Part shown: positions 11,691 to 22,359 of the stretch, one piece after another
How the letters are laid out: each line of letters begins with the position of its first letter
Numbering within the stretch: position 1 is the stretch's first letter
Assembly (NCBI GenBank): GCA_036250225.1
Contig: JAPZLL010000009.1
Location: 1,178,001-1,242,000, forward strand
Source of the DNA: Cercophora sp. LCS_1
Taxonomy: Eukaryota > Ascomycota > Sordariomycetes > Sordariales > Lasiosphaeriaceae
Length of the DNA: 64,000 bases
Reading direction: 5' to 3'
Notes under the pieces: model-generated
Database searches by the model: none
What the model was told of the DNA's origin: nothing
Seen by the model: only the letters and a program-made list of their open reading frames with translations
Translations under genes and position numbers: made by a program

Positions 11691-14600
11691 ATGGAGACAT
11701 CTTCAAAGGGCCGGCACGATGTGCCAAACTTCAAGCCGGTATCTCTGAGATGGCCGCTCCTAATCCCGTTCGTTCTTTACATTTGCGGACTCATTGCCGC
11801 CCTCGAGTGCTCGACCAGAGTGTTCCCTTCAGCTGCGGATCGCGGAGACATCCCCCAGGTTACAGGTGGTCGCCAGTCTATTCCTCTCGTTTCGATTCCC
11901 CTTTCTCTTGCGAGGCAGCCGTTTCCCACGCCGGATCTGACTAGTCTAGCTCATGGAGCCCAGCGGAAACGGTCGACAACCCGGACGACACGCCGTGTGG
12001 TGCACAAGCCAAGGGATTTTGACGAGCCCATCTTCGACAACAGTACGGAATCATCCGGAGACAACGAAGAGCCAAAGGGGCCCATTAGCAAGGAGGACAT
12101 CCAACGGCGCTTCATTGAGTGGGCTCAGAAGAATCATGAGCCTGCTGTCTTTGCCGAACAAGACGCCTTCGCTCCAGCGCCATTTTACAACCAATCGATC
12201 CCTCTCCTCAACGAGACAGCCATCAATGGCTCTGCCACACGCCCGCCAGCCCGTTTCCGCCCAAGACATCAAGACCCTGCCAAATACGCCGAGCTTAGCG
12301 GCAAGGCGCAGATTGTGGTCCCGTGGCTGTGGGTGACGTACTCGGACGACATGGTGCCCATTGCCGGCACTTCTGTCGTCTTCTACGTCAATGAGGAAGA
12401 AACTGATGAAAGCCTCTGTTGGGCATTGTGTGATGGCCCAGCGGTGGTCTTTCGTGAGCTTCATTGCTGGGAGCATTGGGTCCGGGCCTCACTGTTTGAG
12501 GACGAAGCGAGAGCGGCGAACACATCAGCCGTTTGGACGGTGATCGAGGAGATGCAATACGGAGCACAATCGTGTCAAGTCGCGGGACAGCTTTCTCCGG
12601 ATCCACAGGAAGCAAATGACCCGGATGTCGCTCCGGCAAAGACCGAGGTCGAAGTGGTAACGGACTTGTCGGGACGTCCGACGTTCACGGTCTCACGACT
12701 GATCTCGACGCTGGCCCCTAGGGCTACGGCGGTGACCCTGCGGGACAGCACTGGCAGCCCTACCGCGACAGTTACGGTAGGACCTACACCGAGACCCGAA
12801 AAGGCCATTGTCCTCACCAACTCGAACGGGGTACCGGCCCAGACTGTCACTTGGTCTCCGACGCTCACAACGATGACATTGAGGGATTCTGCGGGCTCGG
12901 CGACAGCCACTGTTACTGCGGAGATCTCACCAGGAGAGGCGCTTTTGACGCTCACCGATTCGAATGGAGTTCCGACAACGACAATAACTGCGTCCCAGCC
13001 CTGGGCCACCAAGTTCATTGCACCGCCCCCTACAGCTGAGGATGGCTTGCACCCGTTGACCCACACGAGCTACTCGATCGCCTACTTCTTGCCCGTCTTC
13101 CTCTGCAGCCCCATCTCCATCCTTGCGCAGGTGATCAGCTCGGACATCAAGGCCTTGCTCCCGTTCCATCTGCTTCTCCGCCCAGGGGGCGTTCGGGCGT
13201 CGCACAGTCTTCTCCTGTCGACAGGGGGTATCAATGGAGTTGTGAACAGTTTCCGTTTACTATTCGAGATGAGAGAGCCGATATCATTTCTCTGCGACCT
13301 TCTCGTCCTCCTGGCCGCGGTCATCACAGCACTCTCGTCCGAGGCTGTTGGCATCAACCTCTACGGGAGCTGTTTGGAGAACAATTTCCGTGGCTGTTAC
13401 ATGGGCATTGCTGTCTTTGCCACCGCAAGCCGGGCGTTGCAGGGGTTGCTATGCGTCATCCTTGTCGTTGTCGTTGTAATCACATGTCTACTCTTCAGGT
13501 GGCGAACCGGGGTCAACTCCAACACGCACAGCATGGTCGCCACGGCGTCGCTCACCCAGGACGTGGAAACCCGAAAGATTGTCCAGAGGATCAAAACCGA
13601 CTGGGAGGACGATATCGTTCTTCGTCAGAGCGAGCTAACACAGCTATTTGGAACCCGGCGGTTTATTCTGGGGCACTTTTACAACTCTGCACGGGGGTCA
13701 GAGGACTACGGAGTCCATCTACAGTCGGACCCGTCAGCTGTTGGGACAAGCAATACGGACCTAACTCTGATATTTGACCGCAACGGCAGACGCAAGCCCC
13801 CACGACGAAGGCCCCCTCCTTGGCTCACTCACCAGCCAACGACAGACTGGAATACGCTGTGTGCAATCTCGCTCTTCAGTGGGTTGCTCGCTCTTATTCT
13901 GTACTACGAGACGACGCAGCTGGACACGCCATTCGAGGACTTTATGAACGACCAAAACTTTGGTGCTCGTGTCTTGTTTACGGCTTTGGGCGTGGGGATG
14001 ACCCTATTCTGGGGCGAATATTTATCGAGTGAGTCTTCGTCGCCGCCTTCCCGTAAACGTAATCCCGCTGACAATCCACCAACAGGCGTATCAAGAGTTG
14101 AACCATACCGACATCTCGCTCTTCACCCCCAACCCGCCCAAACATCGGTCCTAGTCTCTCCACCTACGACAGTATTCACCGGCCTCGCCGGTGCCATCCT
14201 CAGAAGAGAGTGGTTCATTACCTCTGTGGGCTTTGCGACGATCCTTTCAGAGTTCCTCCCCATCTTGCTGTCACTCATTCCATTCAGCCCTTCGCAGACG
14301 TGGATCACACATCAAGTCTGTGCCTGGGCAACGGTTGGGTGCTTGTCATTCATGATTTTAGTCCTGGTGGGTGGAGCCTGTTTTGTGAGATCCCCGCACA
14401 TGCTCGTCGATCCTGCTTGTTTGGCGGGGAGGATGTATTATGTTTGTGATTCGGCCATGTTGGAGGATTGCCAGGGGTTGACTATGGTTTCGCCTGACGA
14501 GCGGGCTAGGCAGGTCAGCGGTGAGAGGAGGTACTGGTTTGGGAGGCTCTATGGTGTGTCTGGGGAGAGGAGGGTTGGGGTTGATTATGATACTCGTGAT

Positions 14601-14738
14601 GATGAGAGCGATGTTGAGGGTTGGAAGGCGAGTAGTATTGAGAGTTGGAAGGATGATAGGAAGAGCCTTGATATGGATGGGGGCGGAGGGAAGGATGATA
14701 CCCTGGCAGGAAAGGAGAAGGGGGAGGTCAAGATGTAG
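11691..14738 (+). CDS. DUF3433-family multi-pass membrane protein
   Basis: Fungal-specific membrane protein of unknown function. Exons 11691-14028 and 14086-14738 give about 996 aa. The intron (14029-14085, GTGAGT..CAG) is 57 bp, so the frame also reads through it, but splicing yields the family-like SVSRVEPYRHL. The N-terminus has the typical W+PLL/hydrophobic stretch (SLRWPLLIPFVLYICGLIAA). A Thr/Ser-rich extracellular segment with repeated units such as TLRDSTGSPTATVTV and TLTDSNGVPTTTITA follows (residues about 340-440). After that come two blocks of TM helices, each preceding an RREW or DWN-type DUF3433 unit. I chose the first ATG because the frame's earlier start is only a GTG. The C-terminal tail is Gly/Asp/Lys-rich. 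The family call rests on the TM layout, the repeat wording and the HLALHP..RREWFITS region. Substrate and partner are unknown. Confidence 0.8.
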   Translation: METSSKGRHDVPNFKPVSLRWPLLIPFVLYICGLIAALECSTRVFPSAADRGDIPQVTGGRQSIPLVSIPLSLARQPFPTPDLTSLAHGAQRKRSTTRTTRRVVHKPRDFDEPIFDNSTESSGDNEEPKGPISKEDIQRRFIEWAQKNHEPAVFAEQDAFAPAPFYNQSIPLLNETAINGSATRPPARFRPRHQDPAKYAELSGKAQIVVPWLWVTYSDDMVPIAGTSVVFYVNEEETDESLCWALCDGPAVVFRELHCWEHWVRASLFEDEARAANTSAVWTVIEEMQYGAQSCQVAGQLSPDPQEANDPDVAPAKTEVEVVTDLSGRPTFTVSRLISTLAPRATAVTLRDSTGSPTATVTVGPTPRPEKAIVLTNSNGVPAQTVTWSPTLTTMTLRDSAGSATATVTAEISPGEALLTLTDSNGVPTTTITASQPWATKFIAPPPTAEDGLHPLTHTSYSIAYFLPVFLCSPISILAQVISSDIKALLPFHLLLRPGGVRASHSLLLSTGGINGVVNSFRLLFEMREPISFLCDLLVLLAAVITALSSEAVGINLYGSCLENNFRGCYMGIAVFATASRALQGLLCVILVVVVVITCLLFRWRTGVNSNTHSMVATASLTQDVETRKIVQRIKTDWEDDIVLRQSELTQLFGTRRFILGHFYNSARGSEDYGVHLQSDPSAVGTSNTDLTLIFDRNGRRKPPRRRPPPWLTHQPTTDWNTLCAISLFSGLLALILYYETTQLDTPFEDFMNDQNFGARVLFTALGVGMTLFWGEYLSSESSSPPSRKRNPADNPPTGVSRVEPYRHLALHPQPAQTSVLVSPPTTVFTGLAGAILRREWFITSVGFATILSEFLPILLSLIPFSPSQTWITHQVCAWATVGCLSFMILVLVGGACFVRSPHMLVDPACLAGRMYYVCDSAMLEDCQGLTMVSPDERARQVSGERRYWFGRLYGVSGERRVGVDYDTRDDESDVEGWKASSIESWKDDRKSLDMDGGGGKDDTLAGKEKGEVKM

Positions 14739-16786
14739 AGTGCGCAAGCAGCAACCAAATGGTCCCGTGAACTATACATGTGCACTTTGAACCACATAAT
14801 AGCAAGGATCGCAAGAATTCCACAGGTCCAACCAGAGAAACGAGGATGCAGATCTGGACCACTTGAAGTGGCGTCAACCAGCCAAGTCAACCACCAGGCT
14901 CGAGCGTTCCCCCAAAGCTTGAGGAATATTAATAGAAAACCCCTCCGGACTCTCGGTCTTGGACCGTTCTTGACCCCGGACATGGCGTCGACGGACTCAC
15001 CGGAGTTCGGGCGCCAAGATACGGCGCCGAGACGCTTATGTAGTCCGCCCGCCGGACGAGAGAGATATCCAGGAACAGTGAGACGGAAAAATAGAAATGC
15101 CATGAAAATTGTACCATGGGGTTTTGTATAGATTGGGCTCCAGGCGATATGGGGGCGCAGCACGGTCTCCTGGGACAATGTCGGTCGAATCCTGCCGGAC
15201 ATGCAGCAATTGTCTGCGGGATGGCATGGCGCCTGGCCTGAGGGAGAGGAAAAAAGCTCCGTACCAAATGGAGAAATGGTAGCCGTAAGTATGATGAGGT
15301 TGTGTGCGGGTGGGTGCGGAAGCCCTATCCGGTGGGATGGTCGAGGGTGTCTTGGCAAAAAGTTGGACAATGCTGGTTCCCTCTGGCTAAATGCGGTGAC
15401 TGTCCGAATCCCTGATTAAAGACCCATCCCTTGTACAACCGTGTACCGAGGGAAGGAAGCTTCCATCTGTCACGAAACATGTCCTGCGTTTGATTGGTCA
15501 ATTTGTGCCCAGCATGGCTGATAAGCAGTGAGGTGTTTGGGAAGGAGCAGGTGACAGCGCTGGGCTGTTTTTCCTCTAGGTAAGTACCTACTACCTTACC
15601 CAAAGACCGCACGTCTCTATCTATTTTGCCAGCGCAGACTACTTTCTCCGCAAAGGCTCGGTTGCAATGTCAGTATCATGGCCGGATCTCGATCTGTTCC
15701 GTTTGTCCTCGTCCCATGCCGCCGCTGGACGATCACGTTCTGTCCCCGGGTAATTCGACCCGCGCAATCTATGTTTCGTCGCCAGAGGTGCTAATTATCG
15801 CGCAGTCAGACATGCGTGCTATAGTTCCTCGTCGCGGCTATAGCGGTTGGGACGTTCCCGCCCACAATCTCTCGAGCAGCCACAATGGATGCACGGGTCC
15901 GTGGATCAACCAGTTTCCCCTTCTAGAGCCCCCCCGTGGATCGCCAAGAGAAACCCTATCCCAAGATCGAAATGGGTGACATTAGACGAGCTCGTAGCAT
16001 ACTCGACGCCGTCAGCCGCAGTTGGGGAGACCCCGACGTGGCGTCCCTCGCTCCCACACCGTTCCGTCCCCTTGGTTATGCTGCCAACCCCGCCGCTCAA
16101 TGGCATGGGGCATGCGACCGCGGCTTGATAGAGGCGCTGATATTGCCCATCCCGAGGAGCCGTGAGTTCGCAAGCCGCACAGGTCAGTGGCATCATGGAA
16201 GACTGGCCGAGATTTCCTCGTGAGACTCGGCATTCTAACATTGGGCTTAATAACGCTTTGCGCGCGTAGATTAAGCCCCTGCTACCCTGGCTTCAGCCTC
16301 CTCTTGTACATGGCAGGCAGGCCATTCCCGGGCTGAGCCGCTGGTCGCCCGTTTGGCCCCCCCGAGTGGCGGCCCAGTTAATTAAAAGCGCTCGGCAAAA
16401 CGCTGGAGTGACCCGATACTTTGTCCAGCAGACTTTTTGCCCAGAAGGACCAGAACATAAGGGATTTAAGTATGGGGAGATGGCCATACGATCCGCCACT
16501 GGGCATGGCGCCACTTTGACGGTCTCTACCGATTGTTTGACGACAGGGCAAGGAGGACGGGACACGCGCGCCCAACATCGCGACTCGGTCGATCCCGCAC
16601 GTCATTATATCATATCCCGGCCCTGCATCTCCCCCAGATTCTGTTGCTTCCCCACGATCTGACCCCAGACGGCAGAGGCCAAAACGCGGAGTCCCCAGAC
16701 CTCCCGCCCAAGCGAGAGGCCGGCCCATTGTTTTGTTTCGTCACACGGGTACCTGCATCACGTTACAGAGCAAGCCTTGACCCAGA
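14739..16786. other. Intergenic region
   Basis: About 2 kb with no recognisable gene. It contains a GTAAGTACCTACTACCTTACC block near 15580, similar to other TACCTA-type motifs in the window. Its 3' end is the promoter and leader of the oxidase gene. The 261-codon minus-strand frame at 14585-15370 has no homology I recognise. Confidence 0.45.
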
Positions 16787-18352
16787 ATGCTGCATCTCGC
16801 TCCCCTGTTTGCCCTGCTGGGCTTGGCAGCGGCCTCCCCCTTCGAGAAGCAGGCTGCTCTGACCGACTGTCTCTCCAAGTCTGGCGTTCCCATCAACGCC
16901 CCTGGGACCCCGGACTGGAAGCTCGACGCTTCGCCATACAACCTGAGACTCAACTTTACTCCTGTTGGCATTGCCGTGCCAACCACCACAAAGCACGTCC
17001 AGGATACCGTTGCCTGTGCTGCAAGGCTTGGCGTAAAAGCCAATGCGAAGTGCGGCGGCCACAGCTACGGCTCTTTCGGACTGGGTGGCGAGGATGGCCA
17101 TTTGACGCTGGAGTTGGATCGAATGAACGAGGTCATTCTTGACAAGGAGACTGGAATCGCCCGAGTTCAGGGCGGCGCGCGTCTGGGCCATGTTGCCTCA
17201 GAGCTTTACAAGCAGGGCAACAGGGGATTCAGCCATGGCACATGCCCAGGGTGAGTTCTTGCCCCTCGAGATGGTGAGAAACGAGTTGACACGGTTTCAG
17301 CGTCGGTGTTGGTGGACATGCTCTCCACGGAGGATACGGCGTCAGCTCCCACACCAAGGGTTTGGCCCTGGACTGGATGGTCGGGGCCACTGTTGTGCTT
17401 GCCAACTCAACCGTCGTGGAATGCTCTGAGACGGAGAACCCTGACCTGTTCTGGGCGATTCGCGGTGCGGGCTCCTCGTTCGGCGTTGTCACTGAATTCC
17501 GATTCAAGACCTTTGAGGTACCTCAGACGGTTACCATCTTTGTGGCTGCGCTCCGTTGGGGGACAGCAGAGCGCGCGCTGGCTGGCTTCAAGGCTGTTCA
17601 GGAGTTTGCCGCAGACATGCCCACGGAGCTCAACATGCGCCTGTTTATGACGCCCAAGTTTATCAACCTCGAGGGTCTCTATTATGGCGATAAGGCAGGC
17701 CTCCAGGCTGCGATGGCGCCCCTAATCGCCAAGACGAACGCTACCTTTCAACTGCAGCAGGAAGGGGGGTGGCTCGACCAGATCAAGCACTTTGGAGGCG
17801 GTCTCGCCCTTGACCAGGGGCACCCCTATGACTACGTGAGTGTTATCTCCCCGTTTCGAGCTGCATTGCTGACTTTCTTCACAGCACGAGACGTTTTACT
17901 CGTCAAGTCTCTACACCAACGCCCTGAACGACACCCAGGTTGAGGCCTTTGTCAACTACTGGTTCAACTACGCCAAGTCCAACAAACGGGATTGGTACGT
18001 GCACATCGATATCCACGGCGGCAAGCACTCGGCCGTCTCCAAGCCGGCGCCTGGCTCTGCATCCTACGCTCACCGTGACTACCTCTTCATGTATCTCTTC
18101 TACGATCGCGTTGACAAGGGCGTCTTCCCCACCACTGGATTCGGCCACATCCAAAACTTTGTCAGCAACATCACGCACTCGCTAACGGAGGACCAATGGG
18201 GCCGATACATCAACTACCCCGACCCCAACCTCGACCAGGCCACAGCCCAGACAAACTACTGGGGTGATAATCTGGCCAAGCTTCAAGCTCTCAAGAAGCA
18301 GTTCGACCCCCAGGATGTGTTCAACTACCCGCAAGGCATCGTGCCAAAATGA
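16787..18352 (+). CDS. Secreted FAD-linked oxidase, BBE/AA7 type (glucooligosaccharide oxidase-like)
   Basis: Extracellular flavoenzyme of the VAO/berberine-bridge family, closest in layout to fungal glucooligosaccharide oxidases, which oxidise the anomeric carbon of oligosaccharides and release H2O2. Exons 16787-17250, 17301-17835 and 17885-18352 give 488 aa. Introns are 50 and 49 bp with GTGAGT donors. Residues 1-17 form a signal peptide (MLHLAPLFALLGLAAAS). The FAD_binding_4 domain follows. His92 in KCGGHSYGSFG and Cys153 in GTCPGVGVGGHALHGG sit where the bicovalent 8-alpha-histidyl and 6-S-cysteinyl flavin links form; the first intron splits the Gly codon just after Cys153. The C-terminal BBE motif is present (NYWGDNLAKL..FDPQDVFNYPQGI). 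Exact substrate cannot be read from sequence; oligosaccharides, alcohols or specialised metabolites are all possible. Confidence 0.92.
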
Positions 18353-19866
18353 GAGCTGTTTTGGGCTGAATTAGCTCTGTTAGATGCTTGAGCGCCTGAG
18401 ATACCCTTGCACGAAGGAACCTGTCTGTATATGTGAGCAAATTTGCAAGGATACACTTAGACACCAATACATATTGCTTGTACAATGCACTTCCAGCTGT
18501 GAACAACACTTGTTGATGTGACGATTGTTTTGCAGTTCTCTGCTTCATGAAGAGGGCTGAAGGACCATCCAGTTATAAGCTATAGGGTTCTGTAGCTCCG
18601 CCACATTTTTCTCGGTCGCCACTACGATCTGGGGGATGGGCGTTGGTACATGAGGATGCTGCCCATGTGCTCAGACACCGGTTTCCTCGAGCCGTGAGTC
18701 CCACATCCCTCAAATTATTGCCCTCGGTCTGGTTATTTGTAGGTGTGAAGCGGCATGCCATCTTATAAAAGATTCTGTCCGCACCCACCCTCTACTGGCA
18801 AACAAAAACACCTCTCACAAAAAGCCTTGACTGATGTGTCGACTACCGAAAACCTCCAGCTGCTAAGTTTTCGGAATTGGATTTGAACCAACCTTCAACT
18901 CCACGTTGCAATCATCATGGGAGGCATACATCTGTGAGGGAAAGGAGGCTACACACAAGGTAGAAATGGATATCAAGACTAAAGAAAAAACACCACAACC
19001 CTGGTTTTAGAGGCCAACCTCCATTGCACTTAAACGCAGCGCAGCATGCACTGTTAGTTATTATTTTTTTTATTTTTTTTTTTTATAAAAAAAAACCAAG
19101 TAACCCAAAACACGCGTGAATGCGGTGCATGTTCCTGGAAGAGGGTGGGTGCACGCAGAATCTCTCAATCTTTCAGCGTATTTATTTGTCAGCGATCCTG
19201 GGGTTCTCCATCTTGTTGAGAGCCAAAAGTCGACCGGCTAGTGGAGGGTAGTTATATCTAGCACATCTCGTCTTTTCGCGCATAACATGTCATCTGGGAA
19301 GAGTATCAATTCCCAGACCAGTCCGACTGTGCTATTTATCTAGGTAAGCAGGCACGGATAAATCTGATATTGATTTAGAGGGGCTAGAATCCAACGCGGC
19401 AGTTGCACCAATCATTCTGAGGATGGCGTCAGAGCGAGCCAATGGCTGTATTCTTGGCATTTTCTTGTGACACCATGCACCGCCTCCAACATGAATGCAT
19501 CCATCACACAGCCGCGCCGTCACAATTCTCTCAACCGCACCTCCTCCTCATCTCACACTTGTGACTTGATCTACGCTAACGCTCTACCCCTGCGATGGTG
19601 GCGGTCAACCGGCAACCACGAAGAATTCGCTCTCACGTCGACCACGGCCGCTCTAGTCTGTTATTCGCGTGGCTTGGAGCCACGAGACACGCCATCCTCC
19701 GACATTCACGGCAATCAGGGCGGGAAGCCCATCGCTGCCTGGTCCTCTCTCAACGCACAAAACTTTAGGGTTAACTCGTCGCCGAATGGCGGTTGCCCCC
19801 TCGGCCTGGCCGTAATAGGTCCATTTAGGATACCTACCTTTATCACGCATGTCAAAACCCGGGAGT
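18353..19866. other. Intergenic region with AT-rich low-complexity tract
   Basis: About 1.5 kb without a gene. It contains an A/T-only stretch at about 19056-19096 (T runs followed by an A run, able to fold back) and an 8-bp inverted repeat CCGAAAAC..GTTTTCGG at about 18846-18875. No coding signal seen. Confidence 0.45.
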
Positions 19867-19921
19867 CCTCCCGACAGCCTCCCGACAGCCTCCCGACAGC
19901 CTCCCGACAGCCTCCCGACAG
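19867..19921 (+). repeat. 11-bp tandem repeat, five perfect copies
   Basis: The unit CCTCCCGACAG occurs five times in exact tandem. It ends 42 bp before the first ATG of the zinc-finger gene, so it probably lies in that gene's leader or core promoter. A unit of 11 bp is not a codon multiple, which argues against a coding role. Confidence 0.95.
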
Positions 19922-19963
19922 CCAGCCAACGCCTAATCAAGGGTCGTGCTACCCTTCGGCACC

Positions 19964-21142
19964 ATGCAACATGCGGGGAATCCACATGTGCGTCCGAGGG
20001 AAATCAGGCCTATGCCATCATCTGCTAGAATCGAAATACTCGGAAACGCATCGCAGCAACCAATGTATGTTGGGCCCGGTGGCACTCATCCTCCACGGCC
20101 CCCTGGAAGGTCATCGAGGACAGGAACGAGAAGGCCCAAGACCCTGTGGAAACAGGCCTTAATAACCAACAAAGAGGGCAACGGGGACGAAAACATTGCT
20201 GCTAGCGATGATGATTCCGAGTCGTCTCCAGGGCCTCCAGAGAAAAGGGCCACCATGGATTCTGTCGCAAAAAATCTGTCCTGCCCTTTCGCGAAGCGTG
20301 ACACTTGGGCACACCAGGGGTGTCTGGGGCTCAAGATGCGGAAGTTTGGCTACGTCAAACAGCATCTACTCCGGAATCATGGCTCCGAATTTATGTGTCA
20401 GCGTTGCGCCGAGGACTTTGGATCGGAATCGTTGCTTCGCCGACACGTTAGTGCCAGCGAACCTTGCGAGTATCGCGAGGCTCCTGCGGACGGCAAGATG
20501 AAATCGGCTACCCAGGACGCGGTCAAAAATATCCGGAGCCGCAAGGGCGCGGGTGGCCAGGCGCTCAGCGATGAGGATAGATGGTTCGAAGTATACAGCA
20601 TTTTGTTTCCCAACGAACCTCTTCCAGTGTCACCCTACGCTGGATCCCCTGCGGTTGAGGTTTTGCGAGCATTCAATGCATCCATGACTCAGGACACTGG
20701 ACGACAAGTTCTGGAACAAGTTTTTGGCCCGGAAGCCTCGGACAGAAAGTCTATTGAACTTGTCGACAAGATTGTATCAACCTTCATCAACTTGAAGCTG
20801 GACAACGCCGTCCTCACCTCAGGTTCTAAGAATGCACTTCCGTCAGTCACGAACCGATCAAATTCGTCGCCAACAGCTTTCGCGGGAGGGAGAAGTGATA
20901 TGTGGCCTCCAGAGGGACAAATGCCGGATGTGGACAACGATTTGGACCAAATGCCCAGCTGGGAGAATTTAGTTTCTGGCTCATGCAACGGGGAGTCTCT
21001 TCACCTACCTGGCGGGATCCCTGGGTACTCTGATTGCTATATAAGCCAAGATCCAGAAGAGCCACAGGACACCCTCGACTGCGGGATACCTATGGATGAT
21101 TTCTTATCTTTTGGGTCTTCAGGCGGTTATATACAACAGTAG
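19964..21142 (+). CDS. C2H2-like zinc-finger protein
   Basis: Single-exon gene, 392 aa from the first ATG; the open frame starts earlier only at a GTG. A zinc-finger pair of the type common in filamentous fungi lies at about residues 105-170. The first finger is CPFAKRD..C..VKQHLLRNH. The second is CQRC followed by RRH and a Cys in SEPCE. These proteins are presumed nuclear and DNA-binding, but neither target nor phenotype is known. The region before the fingers is Pro/Arg/Asp/Ser-rich. After them come a short helical part (DEDRWFEVYSILFPNEPLP, LLxxLF-like) that is often retained in this family, then an acidic, low-complexity tail with GISG/DDFLSFG-like motifs that could be activating. A later in-frame ATG (RPMPSS) is an alternative start. 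Confidence 0.75.
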   Translation: MQHAGNPHVRPREIRPMPSSARIEILGNASQQPMYVGPGGTHPPRPPGRSSRTGTRRPKTLWKQALITNKEGNGDENIAASDDDSESSPGPPEKRATMDSVAKNLSCPFAKRDTWAHQGCLGLKMRKFGYVKQHLLRNHGSEFMCQRCAEDFGSESLLRRHVSASEPCEYREAPADGKMKSATQDAVKNIRSRKGAGGQALSDEDRWFEVYSILFPNEPLPVSPYAGSPAVEVLRAFNASMTQDTGRQVLEQVFGPEASDRKSIELVDKIVSTFINLKLDNAVLTSGSKNALPSVTNRSNSSPTAFAGGRSDMWPPEGQMPDVDNDLDQMPSWENLVSGSCNGESLHLPGGIPGYSDCYISQDPEEPQDTLDCGIPMDDFLSFGSSGGYIQQ

Positions 21143-22316
21143 CGGGAAGACAGGATGGGGGAATCATTTCAATCAGCTCTACACCCAGATCTGGACCCTC
21201 GAATTCATGGCTGCCCATGATAACACCCCAAGCCGCCAAAGACCCTCCCTTACACGTTTGGCTCTAGTAGCTCGCATCTCACGGGACTCTCACGACGGTC
21301 TCACAATAGTCTCATAATAGTCCCACGCAACCATTTGGCTTCATGATAGGGGCGGATGGGCAAGAAGTGTCACGAAACAAACAGTTTGCTTTGCGAGATC
21401 TCCTTGACCTTCTATCCCGGCCGTGGTATTTTCTTTTTCCCTGGGTTGGTGAGTGGGTCATCTGTGTCAAGAGGCGAAGAGCAAACGTCTGGACGGAGAA
21501 TGATTTTTGTTCTGTTGTTATTCTGTTGTTTTTTCCATCTTCAGTACCTTACCTACCGTAGTATGGTCAAGAATCACCTCACTCCCTCCCCCATTGTGCG
21601 CTCTCCCAACTGTTTTGTTGTCAAGCCTACATCGGCGCTTGCATCAATCCTTATGTGACCGGTCGTTCCGACTGAGCGAGGGGAGATGTCCAACTCCCAT
21701 TCCCGGTCGATTTTTTTTTCTGATGGACTTGAAGAGAAGAGAACGGAAAAATCATTCCCCCACTCGCTGGCATACCCGCTTATTCTTGTGAGGACTCGTA
21801 GCTCTTGGAATTTGGACACTTGAAAAGCTCCATGTCTACAAATGCCTCGGATCATTCCTTGAGAATCCGAGCTCGAGTTGTATGAGTGCGACACACAATG
21901 ATGGAGCGAAGCTGAGCGAGTCTCGGGTTTTCCAACCCACATCCAAGAGCCGATCAGGCTACGTGATTGTCCTGAGCTTTAGCTTTGCTGGTAGCACAGA
22001 GAACAATGCCTTGCGCACCAACGGTGAGACCGATTCGCCGAGCAGGAGGCCTCATTGGCATTTGTGAATGGGCGGGATACACGCGTGCCGCTCCTGCATG
22101 GCGTTGCATGTGTTGTAGCTGTGATTGGGCCACGGCCTGCCGAAGGTGGCTGCACAACTGACCCCATCCTCATTGACGAGAGCCTTGCCTTGTGGCTTGG
22201 GTGAGCTGCCTTAAATGCAGGCCGCGGCCAGCGTTGCGTGGTTCCAGGCGGCCTCAGCGCTCTTCCTATTGTCTTTCATTTTGCGTCCGAGACGCTCGCT
22301 AGTCTTCTTGTGCATT
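21143..22316. other. Intergenic region
   Basis: About 1.2 kb without a supportable gene. It includes another TACCTTACCTACCGTAG block at about 21545. The right part is the promoter and leader of the next gene. Confidence 0.45.
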
Positions 22317-22339
22317 CCCCCCCCCCCCTTTTTTTTTTT
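22317..22339 (+). repeat. Homopolymer pair C12-T11 in a leader
   Basis: Twelve C followed by eleven T end 20 bp before the ATG at 22360. The tract must be in the 5' UTR or core promoter of the orphan membrane-protein gene. Pyrimidine tracts are usual just upstream of fungal transcription starts, though runs this pure are prone to length change and to sequencing error. Confidence 0.8.
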
Positions 22340-22359
22340 CCATCACAAATTCCTCAAAG

